A stretch of 64,000 nt of DNA from Sporosarcina sp. ANT_H38 (GCF_008369195.1 NZ_VOBC01000001.1:1302001-1366000), one strand, 5' to 3'. Counted from the stretch's first letter, positions 1-8,877 are shown. The notes: a model not told the origin generated them from the sequence alone. Made by a program: numbers and translations.

Positions 1-707
1 ATTGATTCGATTTGTCGTTTTCTTTCTTCACGAACGACGTCCAATCTTAATTTTTCTTCAAAGTCTTGTAATGATTTTACGGCGTCCGCTCGCTCTTCAC
101 TAGTTTTAGCTACTGATACTTTAATACTCAATTCGGCGCGTTTTTGGGCATCTTCACGATGTTTAATTGCGCGATCTTCCGCCGCTGTTTTCGCATCTAT
201 TGCTTCAATCTGACCATCAAGCGCTTTAAGCTGATGGTACCGTTCTTCGTCCACAAGTTTTAGGCGAGCATTGTATTCAGCGTCAATCATTTTCATTTTT
301 TCTTCCGATGCTTTTTCAAACGCTTCGACTTCGAGTTCTAAATTCTTTTCTAATGATTTTTGTTGCTCTTCGTAATTTTTAACGACCTTGTCATAATTTG
401 CAGATAAAGATTTTTCTAACGCTTTTTGTTGGTCGTCAAGATTTTTGGACACCGCTTTATATTCAGCGTCCAATGATTTATCTAATGCCTTTTGCTGATC
501 ATCATATTTCTTGGCTGCCTTATCATAATTTGCAGACAACGACTTTTCTAATGACGCTGCCCGCTTATCATAACTATTCGATACAGCTTTATATTCAGCA
601 TCCAATGATTTGGACAGCGCATTTTTTTGGTTTTCGTGCCCTTTTGCCAATGCTTTAGCGTCAGAAGCTAATGACTTGGCAAATGCTGATTCTTTTTTTA
701 CGAATTT
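1..707 (-). pseudogene. phage tail tape-measure fragment (coiled coil), 5' end missing
   Basis: A minus-strand frame is open from 707 to the window edge and encodes a highly charged Lys/Glu/Ala coiled coil beginning FVKKESAFAKS. It contains two copies of a unit of about 40 residues (KSLDAEYKAVS ... LEKSLSANYDK ... QQK). Such repetitive coiled coils are typical of siphovirus tape-measure proteins, which set tail length; that identity is an inference from composition and position. There is no usable start codon: the frame is closed by a TGA at 708-710, inside the 3' end of the truncated capsid gene. It is therefore the remainder of a gene joined out of frame to the capsid by deletion. It continues past the window. 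Confidence 0.6.
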
Positions 708-1534
708 TCATTTCCTACATCAGTCCCGTTGAACATGTAGCTGATTTCCTTGCGGACGTATGCTTTCTTCAACTCTTCCAAAACGATTTCTTCGATGTCG
801 ACACCGCTCATTTTGATAAGTTTTTTCGTCACTGTTGCCAGCGCGTCAAACTCAGCTGGATCAAGAAGGATTTCATCGAATTCGATATCTGATTCAGGAA
901 TATTTGTTGTGCGTTCTTTTTTGTTTACGTTCGCATTTGCTTGTTTAACAAGGACGGGATATTTGACATTACCTTTCGTCCTGTGAGTGGTACCGTATTT
1001 ACGCAATAAGTTTTCTTCTTGCGCATACGTGATGACTTCTGCCGCGATTTCTTCTGGAATAGTGACTGATCCGCCACCCACTTCGATTCCCAAAGACCGT
1101 GCTTCTGATTCCGAAATTTGACCGACTATAAATTTAGCGAATGCAGTACGAATTTCTTTTCCTTTCGTTTTTGTCAATTTGTGGCCGCGTGTAGAAAGTC
1201 CTTTGCCGATTTGTCCCATGATTCCGGCGCGCTGTTCAGGAGTTAATCCTTTTGAACGTTCCGCGTCTGTTTCTTCGAGTTCTTCTTCTGCAGGGACTTC
1301 TTCGTCTGCGACGTCATCAGCTGTAACCTCTGTTTCTTCCGCTTCAGTCTCTTCATCAACCGCATTAACTAGCTCATCAGCGATTTCTTGCAATTGATCT
1401 ACAAGATCCTGGACTTCCGTTTGGATTACCTCTAAATCCTCTTCGCGGACTTCATTTTGTTCAAGTTGACCGCGCAATTCCGTAAGGCGTGCATTGTTAC
1501 GTTTCTGTAAAGCTAGTAGTAGTTTTCTGTTCAT
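698..1534 (-). pseudogene. HK97-type major capsid protein, C-terminally truncated
   Basis: The 278-residue product begins with a coiled, acidic delta/scaffold-like segment (residues 1-95, many Glu and Asp) followed by an HK97-fold start (GVEVGGGSVTIPEEI region and LRKYGTTHRTKGNVKYPV). Members of the family are normally near 390-400 residues and continue after a motif like YMFNGTDVGNEN. Here the protein stops two codons later, and tape-measure sequence follows at once, so about 110-120 C-terminal residues are lost. The start overlaps the protease stop by ATGA, as in intact head modules. The shell protein should not assemble, which makes the prophage defective. Confidence 0.85.
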
Positions 1535-2103
1535 TTTTTCAAAACCCCTTTGATTTGATTTAATATTTTAATCCGCTTTTCCACAGCGTTATTGATTTCT
1601 TTGCTACGTACGAGTGATGCCTCAGTGTCGTCATATGCAGGAATCGACACCACAGATATTTCGTATAGCTCAACTTCATTGAGCGTGCGGTGTACAGGTT
1701 CTACATCATAATTCCACGTTTCTACAGTTGGATAAAAACCAAACGAACATTGATTAATATCGCCACGCTCCATACTCGCCACTAAATCTCGTGCGGTGGA
1801 GGTATCGGGTAATTCAATTTCGAATTTCAATCCACGATCATCTTCCGTTAATTGCAACGTGCCACTTTTGGTGCGGCCTAGAACTTTGTCCCAATTGTGA
1901 TTGAACAAAGCCCGTACATCACTTTCAGAAATAGCTTTCGCGAATGCTCCCACTTCGATTTCTTCTGTGTACCAATCACAGATGGTCATTTTTGAATTAA
2001 ACACAGCAGCGTATCCGCTGATTTTGGCAGGTTCATTTTCCGTACCGTCTCGCGTTGTTAACCCAGTGATATTAACTACCCGCGTTTCCCTCTTTTTCGC
2101 CAT
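1531..2103 (-). CDS. HK97-family prohead protease
   Basis: The product resembles the S78 prohead proteases that mature HK97-type procapsids by cleaving the capsid delta domain. Visible hallmarks are GYAAVFNS near the N-terminus, the catalytic His in ALFNHN and the Ser in QCSFGF. Length (190 residues) is normal. I chose the ATG at 2103 (MAKKRET), nine bases after a GGAGGTG ribosome site, over the upstream GTG. It lies 18 bp after portal and overlaps capsid by four bases, the standard portal-protease-capsid order. Its partner capsid is truncated, so the gene has probably lost its job. Confidence 0.85.
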   Translation of the reverse strand: MAKKRETRVVNITGLTTRDGTENEPAKISGYAAVFNSKMTICDWYTEEIEVGAFAKAISESDVRALFNHNWDKVLGRTKSGTLQLTEDDRGLKFEIELPDTSTARDLVASMERGDINQCSFGFYPTVETWNYDVEPVHRTLNEVELYEISVVSIPAYDDTEASLVRSKEINNAVEKRIKILNQIKGVLKK

Positions 2104-2121
2104 CTTCTTTCTCACCTCCCT

Positions 2122-3279
2122 TCAGTGAATCGTCAGTAGCTTTTTTTCGCCAATTATTGAAAGGTCGTTCGAAATATAGATAGCTTGCGTTTCCGGTGTA
2201 TTTTGTTTCGGGAAACTGAGCATTTCAGCCACGTTATCCGGCGACGTAATACCAGTACGTACGATGTTGTAACCGATATTGGTCTTGATTGAATACGGAA
2301 CGAAGTCTAGAATATTAATCTTGAATTTAATTCGCAGATTCGAATTTGGACCGAAAAAAAGAAGACTCAGATGGTCTTCGAAGTTTCGCATTATCGGGCG
2401 AACAACCTTATTATGCAAGTACATCATCGCTTTTTCTAAATCTGCTTTAGTTAGCGCGGTGTATGTGTCCACATTGATTCCGAGAAATTTACCTAAATCT
2501 TTTTTGTAAACATTCAAATACGCGAGAGTCTTATCATCATCAATCGGACTTTCCATTGCGTCGATTTCGTAACCTTTTCCGAGGGGAATCATTTTCACGG
2601 AACGTGATTCATCGATTTGTTCCAACTGATTTAACACCGCGTTGATTAGCTTGGACTGTGCGCCATTCGCCGGGTTGATATGAGCGTCCAGTTTGAGCAG
2701 GAACGCCATTAGTCCACCTTTTGAATACTTGTCAGTCAATACTTTTTCGGCGCTCATAACACCTTCTAGTGTGCTCTTGCCAAGCTGCATCAAGCCGACA
2801 CCATTAAGGTGGTTGGTTCCCATGTTTTTAACATGCCGAATCATCGAACCTGGTATTTCTTCGCCGCCGATTTTAAAATGTTCGATCAGCCGGTCATCTA
2901 GTTCCGTATAAACACTAGTCGCTAAATGTAATTGGTCTAAATCCAATACCGGGAAAACTTCACCTTGTAACAAATACGTATTCGTCATTAATTTAATGAA
3001 TTCCGAACCCGTCAAATAATCATTTGGATTTCGTAGCGTTCGCAAAGCAGAGTGATTCTTGACTTCGTTCCCGTCGCTGTCCTCCACAATGATGGTGGAT
3101 AGCATTAGTTGATTTGAAATATCTTGCATCAATTCGTATACATCCGATGATTCGAGAATATTTTCGTCATTGACATATCGCCCACCGTATCGAATCGAAC
3201 CACTCATCGCCTTTTGAAACCATCCGCGTTTTTCCGCTTGCGTGTACAAATAATTCGAAAAACTATTTCTTAGTCCCAA
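2122..3279 (-). CDS. phage portal protein (HK97 type)
   Basis: A 385-residue portal of the HK97/Phage_portal family, the dodecameric ring through which DNA enters the head. Evidence is the length, position between terminase and protease, and sequences such as MLSTIIVEDSDG, HVKNMGTNHLNG and GKFLGINVDTYT. Start is a TTG (3279) behind a very strong AAAGGAGGTGAG site. It appears intact, unlike terL and capsid. The papain-like cargo gene and its terminator separate it from terL, so portal probably relies on read-through or a cryptic promoter. Confidence 0.85.
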   Translation of the reverse strand: MGLRNSFSNYLYTQAEKRGWFQKAMSGSIRYGGRYVNDENILESSDVYELMQDISNQLMLSTIIVEDSDGNEVKNHSALRTLRNPNDYLTGSEFIKLMTNTYLLQGEVFPVLDLDQLHLATSVYTELDDRLIEHFKIGGEEIPGSMIRHVKNMGTNHLNGVGLMQLGKSTLEGVMSAEKVLTDKYSKGGLMAFLLKLDAHINPANGAQSKLINAVLNQLEQIDESRSVKMIPLGKGYEIDAMESPIDDDKTLAYLNVYKKDLGKFLGINVDTYTALTKADLEKAMMYLHNKVVRPIMRNFEDHLSLLFFGPNSNLRIKFKINILDFVPYSIKTNIGYNIVRTGITSPDNVAEMLSFPKQNTPETQAIYISNDLSIIGEKKLLTIH

Positions 3280-3338
3280 TCTCTCACCTCCTTTAGAATT
3301 ACTTTAAGAACAAATAAACATGTACAACAATTAATTAT

Positions 3339-3367
3339 AAAAAGAGCCCAAATTTGAGCTCTTTTTT
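3339..3367 (-). terminator. intrinsic terminator of the papain-like cargo gene
   Basis: A perfect-looking hairpin, AAGAGCTCAAAT paired with TTTGGGCTCTT and followed by a T run on the minus strand, overlaps the stop codon of the gene at 3366-4025. A terminator inside the terL-portal module is unusual and marks that gene as a separate transcription unit. Confidence 0.75.
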
Positions 3368-4025
3368 ATTTTGCTATTTTTTTCAGGAAATAATAACTAC
3401 CATACTCGATTTTAATTTCTTCTGGAATTCCTTTTGAAGTAGCATCTTCTAATTCCCTAACTAGTTTTAACATCATATCAGAGTATTTATCTTTATAGCG
3501 TTTTTTTTCAACATTATTGTAAAAAAACCTTTCAGGAATCCTTCTGATTTTTTTACTTAACTTAAAATAAGTTTTAAAATTATAAACCCTATTCTCTAGT
3601 TTATTATGTTTTTTTTCAAGGTTTTTGTAATTATATTTTTTAGGTGATCTATTCATACTATTTAATGTTAGTAATTTCCCATCCACTTTCACCACACCTA
3701 TCCAATGTGATGATTTTTTTCCTGATGCAATACTAATAATTATCGCTTCTTCTTCTTCTAATAATTCCATATCACCTATTAGATTATCAATCTTTCTATT
3801 TTCAAGATGTATAAGTAATCCTCTATCTTCAAAATGCTCTTCAAAAAAATCTGTAGGTGGATAGTCGAACATCTCACCAACATGTGTAAGCTTCATACTC
3901 AATGATTTCTCCAACAAAAGATACACATCTTTGTGCGAGAACTGTACTTCTGGAAAAAGCACACTTAAAGAATTGATGAATGCATAATATCCACAGGTTC
4001 CACCAATTTGTCTCATTATTTTCAT
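3366..4025 (-). CDS. papain-like (C39-like) cysteine protease, phage cargo gene
   Basis: A 219-residue protein with papain-fold catalytic signatures: Gln6 and Cys11 in MRQIGGTCGYY, His107 in SHWIGVV and Asn122 in LTLNS, giving the Gln-Cys-His-Asn set of C39-like or transglutaminase-like peptidases. The C-terminal 90 residues are very basic (KKYNYKNLEKKHNK, KKIRRIPER). There is no signal peptide. Start ATG 4025 follows AAAGGAGTGG; the longer upstream frame is not preceded by a site. Base composition is clearly more AT-rich than terL and portal. It has its own promoter and terminator, the layout of a moron carried for the host's or prophage's benefit. Substrate is unknown; an inactive pseudo-enzyme is possible. 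Confidence 0.6.
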   Translation of the reverse strand: MKIMRQIGGTCGYYAFINSLSVLFPEVQFSHKDVYLLLEKSLSMKLTHVGEMFDYPPTDFFEEHFEDRGLLIHLENRKIDNLIGDMELLEEEEAIIISIASGKKSSHWIGVVKVDGKLLTLNSMNRSPKKYNYKNLEKKHNKLENRVYNFKTYFKLSKKIRRIPERFFYNNVEKKRYKDKYSDMMLKLVRELEDATSKGIPEEIKIEYGSYYFLKKIAK

Positions 4026-4064
4026 AATAGCATCCACTCCTTTACAATTATTTACCAAAAAATA

Positions 4065-4093
4065 ATCATAACATAGACACCTCACCTATAGAT
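4065..4093 (-). promoter_or_regulatory. probable extended -10 promoter for the papain-like gene
   Basis: On the minus strand a TGTTATGAT element (extended -10) lies about 40 bases upstream of the ATG at 4025, inside and just after the 3' end of terL. The matching -35 (ATCTAT) is poor, which fits an extended -10 promoter. Confidence 0.45.
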
Positions 4094-5809
4094 ACCCGCT
4101 AATAACTCATCCATGCCACTTTCGTCGACATCGTCCATTAACATCATTGTTTCTTTATGAGCAACCAAAAAGGCCACAAATCCATCAATCTTTTTCTTAG
4201 ATTGACGCTTTGAAGGCCCCTTCATTCCATTCATATTTTTAACGACTACCATATTCAACGCACAATATACTAATAAAGGATTATCCGTCATTAATCTTTT
4301 TTCATAAATAGCATTTCGGCATCATCAATCATCGCGTTCATCACATTCGGATATTGATTAACAACTATACATTCGAGCCCTAGATTCTCACACTTCTCTA
4401 TAAGTTTTTGAGACATAGCGGGGTCATAATTAAGTTGCCGAACATCATACAACGACATGCATTCCACGATGTAATCTAATACCTGATCTTGATCAATCAT
4501 TTTACCATCACAGAATTGGACGAATCCTTTTTCAACTAAATCGGTATACGGCACGTTATCTTCTTTTTCCCTAGTTTCAATATTGTCACTAGGGATGAAA
4601 TACATTTGTTTTACTTTTAATATCGCTTTTCCTTCTTCGTTAAAAGTCGGGAAATTTAAACTGACGCAAGTTAAATCTGTCGTCTTCGATAAATCCAGTC
4701 CGAGATAACAAGTCTCACCCGATAAATCTCCGAGGTCGTCCACAAGGATGTGTTCTACCTGGTCCTGTTCAAAATAATTTTCAGCTGAGTTAACAAACAC
4801 ATCTAAATGCTTGGATAGGAATTCCGCTTTTTTATGGGCAGAACGTGCAGCAGAAATGAATTCAGTTTCTAACGCACTCATTGTAACGGATACGCCAATG
4901 TTTGGATTAACCATTGCCCAAACTTTACGGTTCGTCCAATCATAATTTTTATTAGGCTCATAAATCATAACGAAACTCGAATCATTATCATCGTTCTTCA
5001 GGACTTCTTTTGCCTCTCGATAAACACGCATTCCAACCGATGAAGATCCTTTTCCAGCCGTACTAATATTAAACATGATTGGTTCATCGCGACTGATTTG
5101 AGCAGACTTAAAGTTGTCGTATTGCTCCATATTCTCCTGCGCATGTAGTTCATCGTTTAATACAAAGTGCGGATTCGAACCCTCGATTGATTGAATGTTT
5201 TTCGACATAACAATTAGCTGATTCTGAAACGCTAAATCTTCGTGGATGTAATCATAAGTTACGGATGATATAGATCCTTTAGGGCCTTTGTAAATATGGG
5301 ATACTTCCAATAAAGCTTCGTGATTTAATATAGTAGCTGCAAACGGTTTGGCTGCATATTGAGCCTGGTTAAAATCGGATGCACAACAATAGCAATCCGC
5401 ACCAAGCGCACCCTCTCCGTACATTGCATAACCTAATGCCCCTACTGCGACAAGCGTTTCACCATTCTTTTTTGGCACCTGGATATAAACTCTCACGAAT
5501 GACGCGGACAATATTGCCACCTTCATTTTCATGGACCCAACCGTAGATGTTGGAGAAGGCGAATAACTGCCAGTCTTCCAATATCAACGGCTTGCCCGCA
5601 AGGTTCCCCTTGACGTGGCGGATGAAGGTTTGTGTCCAGTCCAACATTTCATTAGCACGATCAACATCAAACCAAATGTCTTTACGCTTTTTCCATTTGT
5701 AATATCTGTCCACCATTAATTTAATAGTGTCGGGATATTTCTTGGGATTCTTTCGTACTTTCTTCGCAATTAAATCAGCGTAGTTTACGCCTTGCTCAGT
5801 ACTAGTCAC
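4082..5809 (-). pseudogene. phage terminase large subunit, two frameshifts
   Basis: Three consecutive frames make one TerL-type protein: residues from MTSTEQGVNYADL to EGGNIVRVIR (5809 to about 5500), RVYIQVPKKNGET to NAMIDDAEMLFM (to about 4295), and TDNPLLVYCALN to ELLAGIYR (to 4082). The first shift fits one extra base near 5500, just before the Walker A region; the second fits one missing A in the six-A run at about 4298-4303, restoring LFMKKRLMTDNP. The nuclease-domain aspartates (GLDLSKTTD) remain. The Walker A reads KKNGET where NGKT/S is expected, so even an in-frame protein may lack ATPase activity. Sequencing error could explain one shift, less easily two plus the Lys loss. Confidence 0.85.
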
Positions 5810-5823
5810 ATAATCGCCACCTC

Positions 5824-6261
5824 CTAAGTCGTCTTACGCCACTTCTTGCGGTGCGCATCCAATTCTGACACAACCGCTGTCGGCTTTTCTACTTGATCAT
5901 TCTTTCCGACAGACGAACCACCAGTAACGATTCTGCCCCCTTTAGATTTGTTTGTTAATCCTAATAAATCGAGGGCTTTTGTTTTCTTGTCGGACCACGT
6001 TTCAACCTGTTGTGCCAACGGATGCTTTGAATTATTCGTCGCGCCCGCCTTGTTCGTGTGTCGCTGAGTTGACGGGAAACCTTTATCTTTCCAATCAACG
6101 AACATGGTTTGATAGATTTCAAAAATATCAAGATACGATTCAATCAACGGATCCAGAGTAAGTGTGTAAATTTCCGCATCACGCATGATCTTCAATATCC
6201 GCTCTTTTTCAGCAGCTGTTTTGTTCACTACGATTTCCTGACGCTGTTTTTTCGTGGACAA
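5824..6261 (-). CDS. phage terminase small subunit
   Basis: About 145 residues, directly upstream of terL. Composition and the central segment IYTLTLDPLIESYLDIFEIY followed by SKHPLAQQVETW resemble P27-family small terminases, which recognise the packaging site and load the large subunit. I favour the TTG at 6261 (MSTKKQRQ), properly spaced from AAAGGGGGG; a GTG nine bases upstream is the alternative. The C-terminus is basic (HRKKWRKTT). It looks intact. Confidence 0.65.
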   Translation of the reverse strand: MSTKKQRQEIVVNKTAAEKERILKIMRDAEIYTLTLDPLIESYLDIFEIYQTMFVDWKDKGFPSTQRHTNKAGATNNSKHPLAQQVETWSDKKTKALDLLGLTNKSKGGRIVTGGSSVGKNDQVEKPTAVVSELDAHRKKWRKTT

Positions 6262-6427
6262 TCTACACACCCCCCTTTGTTTTTTGAAAAGTTGTCCAGC
6301 GAGAGAAACGACCCCTATGCTACCTATCTTTCCCTAACTCAAAATATATTTTTTAGGTAGGGGGGCTCCAACTTTTTTAAATATTTTATTTAAATTTATT
6401 TTTTCTAAAATATTTCCAGAAATTATT
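6262..6427. other. non-coding gap between small terminase and HNH nuclease; candidate cos region
   Basis: About 165 bases without a gene. In many HNH-carrying cos phages the cohesive-end site lies exactly here. The stretch contains a G6 run (TAGGTAGGGGGGCTCC) and two TAGGTAG-like words on opposite strands around 6325-6370. No cut site can be fixed from sequence alone. Confidence 0.3.
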
Positions 6428-6811
6428 TCACGAATTAAAATAACTCGGAAATATTTTTTGTGTTCCGATTTTATTTTCTTCTTCGATATGGCAAACAGGA
6501 CACAGCAGCATAAGGTTGTTTACTTCAAGCCTTAATGTAATATCTTTTTTAATTGGAATGACATGGTGTACATGAGCGTTACGTCCGAATACAAATGACT
6601 TGCATCTTTGGCAGCATCCTCGCTCTCTGTCGTATACATAGGATCGTGTGGCCTTCCACAGTTTGCTGTTGTAGAAGGATTTGTTTTCATGATGGTAAAT
6701 GGATACCTTATCTTTTTTCTTTTTCTTCTTAGGCATATCTCTCATATGATCTGAGCAATATCGACCGCGTTCTATTTTCGAATCGCAACCGTTGAAGTCG
6801 CAATATTTCAT
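6428..6811 (-). CDS. phage HNH endonuclease
   Basis: A 127-residue protein with a zinc-binding N-terminus (CDFNGCDSK, YCSDH) and an HNH core: CQRCKS, HVHHVIPI, NNLMLLCPVCH. HNH proteins next to terminase are needed with TerL for cos cleavage in HK97-like phages. Overlaps the stop of nothing downstream but its ATG overlaps the end of the next upstream gene (6808), showing translational coupling. It appears intact. Confidence 0.85.
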   Translation of the reverse strand: MKYCDFNGCDSKIERGRYCSDHMRDMPKKKKKKDKVSIYHHENKSFYNSKLWKATRSYVYDRERGCCQRCKSFVFGRNAHVHHVIPIKKDITLRLEVNNLMLLCPVCHIEEENKIGTQKIFPSYFNS

Positions 6812-7134
6812 TCTGCATCAACTAAATGCTTAATGATGTCATCCTTCTTTTTAATATCAGATGGTATTTCAACATCTATTTCGTTGGCAAATTCTCTTAA
6901 TTGCGGAACGGTCATATCCTCCAAACGGGTCCCGTTACTTTTGCCATCCGCTATATTCACGTAAATCGCTGTCGTATCTTGACCACTTGCTAAGTCAACG
7001 CCTAATAACATTGATGTTGGATTAGTTGTCACCTCAAATGACGGTGTATTTCCCTTTGCTACGAACCGTGTTCGCTTTTCTACCGCGTCCCAATACTCTG
7101 TACCCTGTGCCGTCTTGCGTGTTTCTACTATCAT
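6808..7134 (-). CDS. phage protein with C-terminal SAP/HeH-like segment
   Basis: A 108-residue protein. The N-terminal half holds TSMLLGVDLASGQDTTAIYVNI; the C-terminal 35 residues (LEDMTVPQLREFANEIDVEIPSDIKKKDDIIKHL) match the helix-extended-helix pattern of HeH/SAP-like DNA-binding segments found in many phage connector-region proteins. Overlaps the HNH gene by four bases and the preceding gene by four, so the three form one unit. Function unknown. Confidence 0.6.
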   Translation of the reverse strand: MIVETRKTAQGTEYWDAVEKRTRFVAKGNTPSFEVTTNPTSMLLGVDLASGQDTTAIYVNIADGKSNGTRLEDMTVPQLREFANEIDVEIPSDIKKKDDIIKHLVDAE

Positions 7135-7400
7135 GGTTTACCCCTCCCTCGCTCTATTCTTTCTGCAATCATTTTCTCGTTAAATAATTTTTCAACAGCG
7201 TCTTTAATCTTGATGTCTACATGTTTAGTTGCTTTCTCCATATCGTGATGGATATTACTTTTAGAACTAATGATCAAATGGCCTAACTCTCTAATGTCGG
7301 ACAAAGAGATATTTGCATTTTTTCCTTTGTACGCAATGTATTGACTACACACCATCTCAAATACTTCTTCTAACTTTTCGATTACCTGTTCTTTATCCAT
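7131..7400 (-). CDS. small phage protein of unknown function
   Basis: About 89 residues, helical and charged (MDKEQVIEKLEEVFEMV). I chose ATG 7400, following GGAGGGAG, over the one 15 bases upstream. It heads the unit running into the HNH and terminase genes. A likely promoter with TTGAAA lies about 60 bases upstream (near 7475), but the -10 is unclear. I do not recognise the family. Confidence 0.55.
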   Translation of the reverse strand: MDKEQVIEKLEEVFEMVCSQYIAYKGKNANISLSDIRELGHLIISSKSNIHHDMEKATKHVDIKIKDAVEKLFNEKMIAERIERGRGKP

Positions 7401-7594
7401 TAGTTCTCCCTCCATAATTCATAGTAGTTACTGATTGGATTTTTTATACTTTCAAGACTACATACCATAGCGAGTCCTAATGATAGCTAACGGTATCTGG
7501 TCCCTATTAGCCCGCGATTATTTTGTGACTATATGAAATGTAGTCTTCAAGGTATATAAAAAGCCCACACCCGATTGGATGCAGACTTAAAAAA

Positions 7595-8008
7595 TTATAT
7601 ATACTGTCTATACACTTTTTCTGCAAGATCTTTAGCAAAACGATCAGAGACTTCTCTATCTATTTCACGTAGACTTTTTGCGAGATCAAGTATTAAATAT
7701 GGTCTTTGCTCAACATTAATCAACATCATTAAGGTAACTAAAGCTATTAATAAATCCTGATAATCAATTTCATTTTGACTATACACGATTGTGTCTTGAT
7801 CAGAAAGAAGGAAATCTCCTATGCGTACCTGATATCTACAAGGGTGATTTTCCGTATTTAATTTCAATAAACTTGTAGCAAACTCTAGCAGATGTTCTAT
7901 AGAATAACTCGCATATTCATTTTTAAGAATCTCCACAGTCTCTTCTCCGCCATGCTCAATCAAAATATCTTCCCAAATTAGCGATAATTTTCTATTGTCC
8001 GTAATCAT
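7595..8008 (-). CDS. unknown prophage cassette protein 1
   Basis: A 137-residue soluble protein, acidic, helix-rich (SIEHLLEFATSLLKL, DLLIALVTLMMLI). No recognised motif. ATG 8008 follows the perfect ribosome site AAGGAGGTG. It is transcribed from its own promoter (8033-8061), one of four near-copies in this region, and is followed by a hairpin at about 7560-7590 that resembles the terminators of its neighbours (AAGCC(C)ACAC core). Each cassette is a single gene. Confidence 0.55.
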   Translation of the reverse strand: MITDNRKLSLIWEDILIEHGGEETVEILKNEYASYSIEHLLEFATSLLKLNTENHPCRYQVRIGDFLLSDQDTIVYSQNEIDYQDLLIALVTLMMLINVEQRPYLILDLAKSLREIDREVSDRFAKDLAEKVYRQYI

Positions 8009-8032
8009 CTTTTGACACCTCCTTCGAGACTA

Positions 8033-8061
8033 ATCATATTATTAATGGAAATCGTTGTCAC
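8033..8061 (-). promoter_or_regulatory. cassette promoter copy 1 (GTGACA-17-TATGAT)
   Basis: On the minus strand GTGACA and TATGAT are separated by exactly 17 bases, with ATTTCCA inside the spacer and TTAGT after the -10. CGAATTATG precedes it upstream. Copies occur at 8905, 9291 and 10729. Confidence 0.75.
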
Positions 8062-8118
8062 GGACATAATTCGTAATTTCCAGAAACAACCAATACAGAT
8101 GTCTTAAATTATGTATTC

Positions 8119-8403
8119 TTATTCCTCCTTCATATCCATTTGAATTAAATACTTACATTTTGGGCAACGACAAGATAATTTATAAGTTTTCTTTTTCGGA
8201 TTAAACTCATCGCCCAATGAATTGACCATGCCTGGAAACGATAAAATAATAGCAAAAATTGAAATCATGGTTATTGAATCTGGTTTTCCTTTGAAACCTT
8301 CAACTATTAATGTGAAGATTGAAAAGAATAAAAAGAAAATTAATGAAATCGCAAGTATTATTAAACTCAAACGATTATATACTCTCTTTATAGTTTGCCA
8401 CAT
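8119..8403 (-). CDS. small membrane protein with zinc-ribbon tail
   Basis: A 94-residue protein: two predicted membrane helices (residues about 11-33 and 43-62, LSLIILAISLIFFLFF and ITMISIFAIILSFPG) and a cytoplasmic tail with CRCPKCKY, half of a zinc ribbon. Its upstream region (about 8410-8450) has no clear copy of the cassette promoter, only a weak resemblance. Preceded by a GGGGGA ribosome site. Function unknown; superinfection exclusion is one role small phage membrane proteins have, but nothing here shows it. Confidence 0.5.
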   Translation of the reverse strand: MWQTIKRVYNRLSLIILAISLIFFLFFSIFTLIVEGFKGKPDSITMISIFAIILSFPGMVNSLGDEFNPKKKTYKLSCRCPKCKYLIQMDMKEE

Positions 8404-8453
8404 AAATATTCCCCCTTCACTTACTTACGAATATCCATGGGAAAAGTTTCATA

Positions 8454-8494
8454 ATAAAAAGCCACACCCGTAATGGATATGACTCTTTATATAT
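8454..8494 (-). terminator. cassette terminator
   Basis: On the minus strand an AGTCATATCC / GGTGTGGCTTTTT hairpin with a T run follows the gene at 8497-8877. The GTGTGGCTTTTT side is shared with the terminators near 8950, 9830 and 10815. Confidence 0.6.
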
Positions 8495-8496
8495 TT

Positions 8497-8877
8497 TCAT
8501 TTTATTTTAAATGCGTTATCAATAACTTGATCTAAAATCGATAAATTAAAGTCCCTTGTTTCTTTACCGTCGTTTGTCCATAACGGTCTAACTGTCCCGA
8601 AGATTAAATAGCCTACAATTTTTTCTTCGGAATCTGAATTCTTATATCTAACTTCGATTCTTTCACCATGATAATCGAAGCAAATATAGTTATCGAAAAT
8701 ATTATAGGACATCTGTTCCTCATCACGTTCGAGTTTAGCAATACCTTCAGGTAAACCAAAAAATTTAGTAATGTGCTCCTCTAACAAATCGAGCATAGCC
8801 TCTTTATTATTTGAAGACCTCATTTTATGTTCGTTAATTATATCTTGTTTCAGTATTTCCTTTCGTGTGCCCTCCAT
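8497..8877 (-). CDS. unknown prophage cassette protein 2
   Basis: A 126-residue protein; the middle (NIFDNYICFDYHGERIEVRYK) looks like a beta-rich domain and the C-terminus ILDQVIDNAFKIK like a helix. No family recognised. Start ATG 8877 is preceded by GAGGGGG. Promoter copy 2 (8905-8933) lies 28 bases upstream and a terminator follows. Confidence 0.55.
   Translation of the reverse strand: MEGTRKEILKQDIINEHKMRSSNNKEAMLDLLEEHITKFFGLPEGIAKLERDEEQMSYNIFDNYICFDYHGERIEVRYKNSDSEEKIVGYLIFGTVRPLWTNDGKETRDFNLSILDQVIDNAFKIK

Noticed and set aside
1179..1397. Serine-rich open frame on the plus strand
   Set aside because: It lies wholly inside the capsid gene on the other strand, and its Ser-rich content is the complement of the acidic Glu/Asp stretch. 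No ribosome site.
4290..4310. Programmed frameshift in terL
   Set aside because: Six A bases could slip, but a second unrelated shift and a Walker A change make decay more likely.
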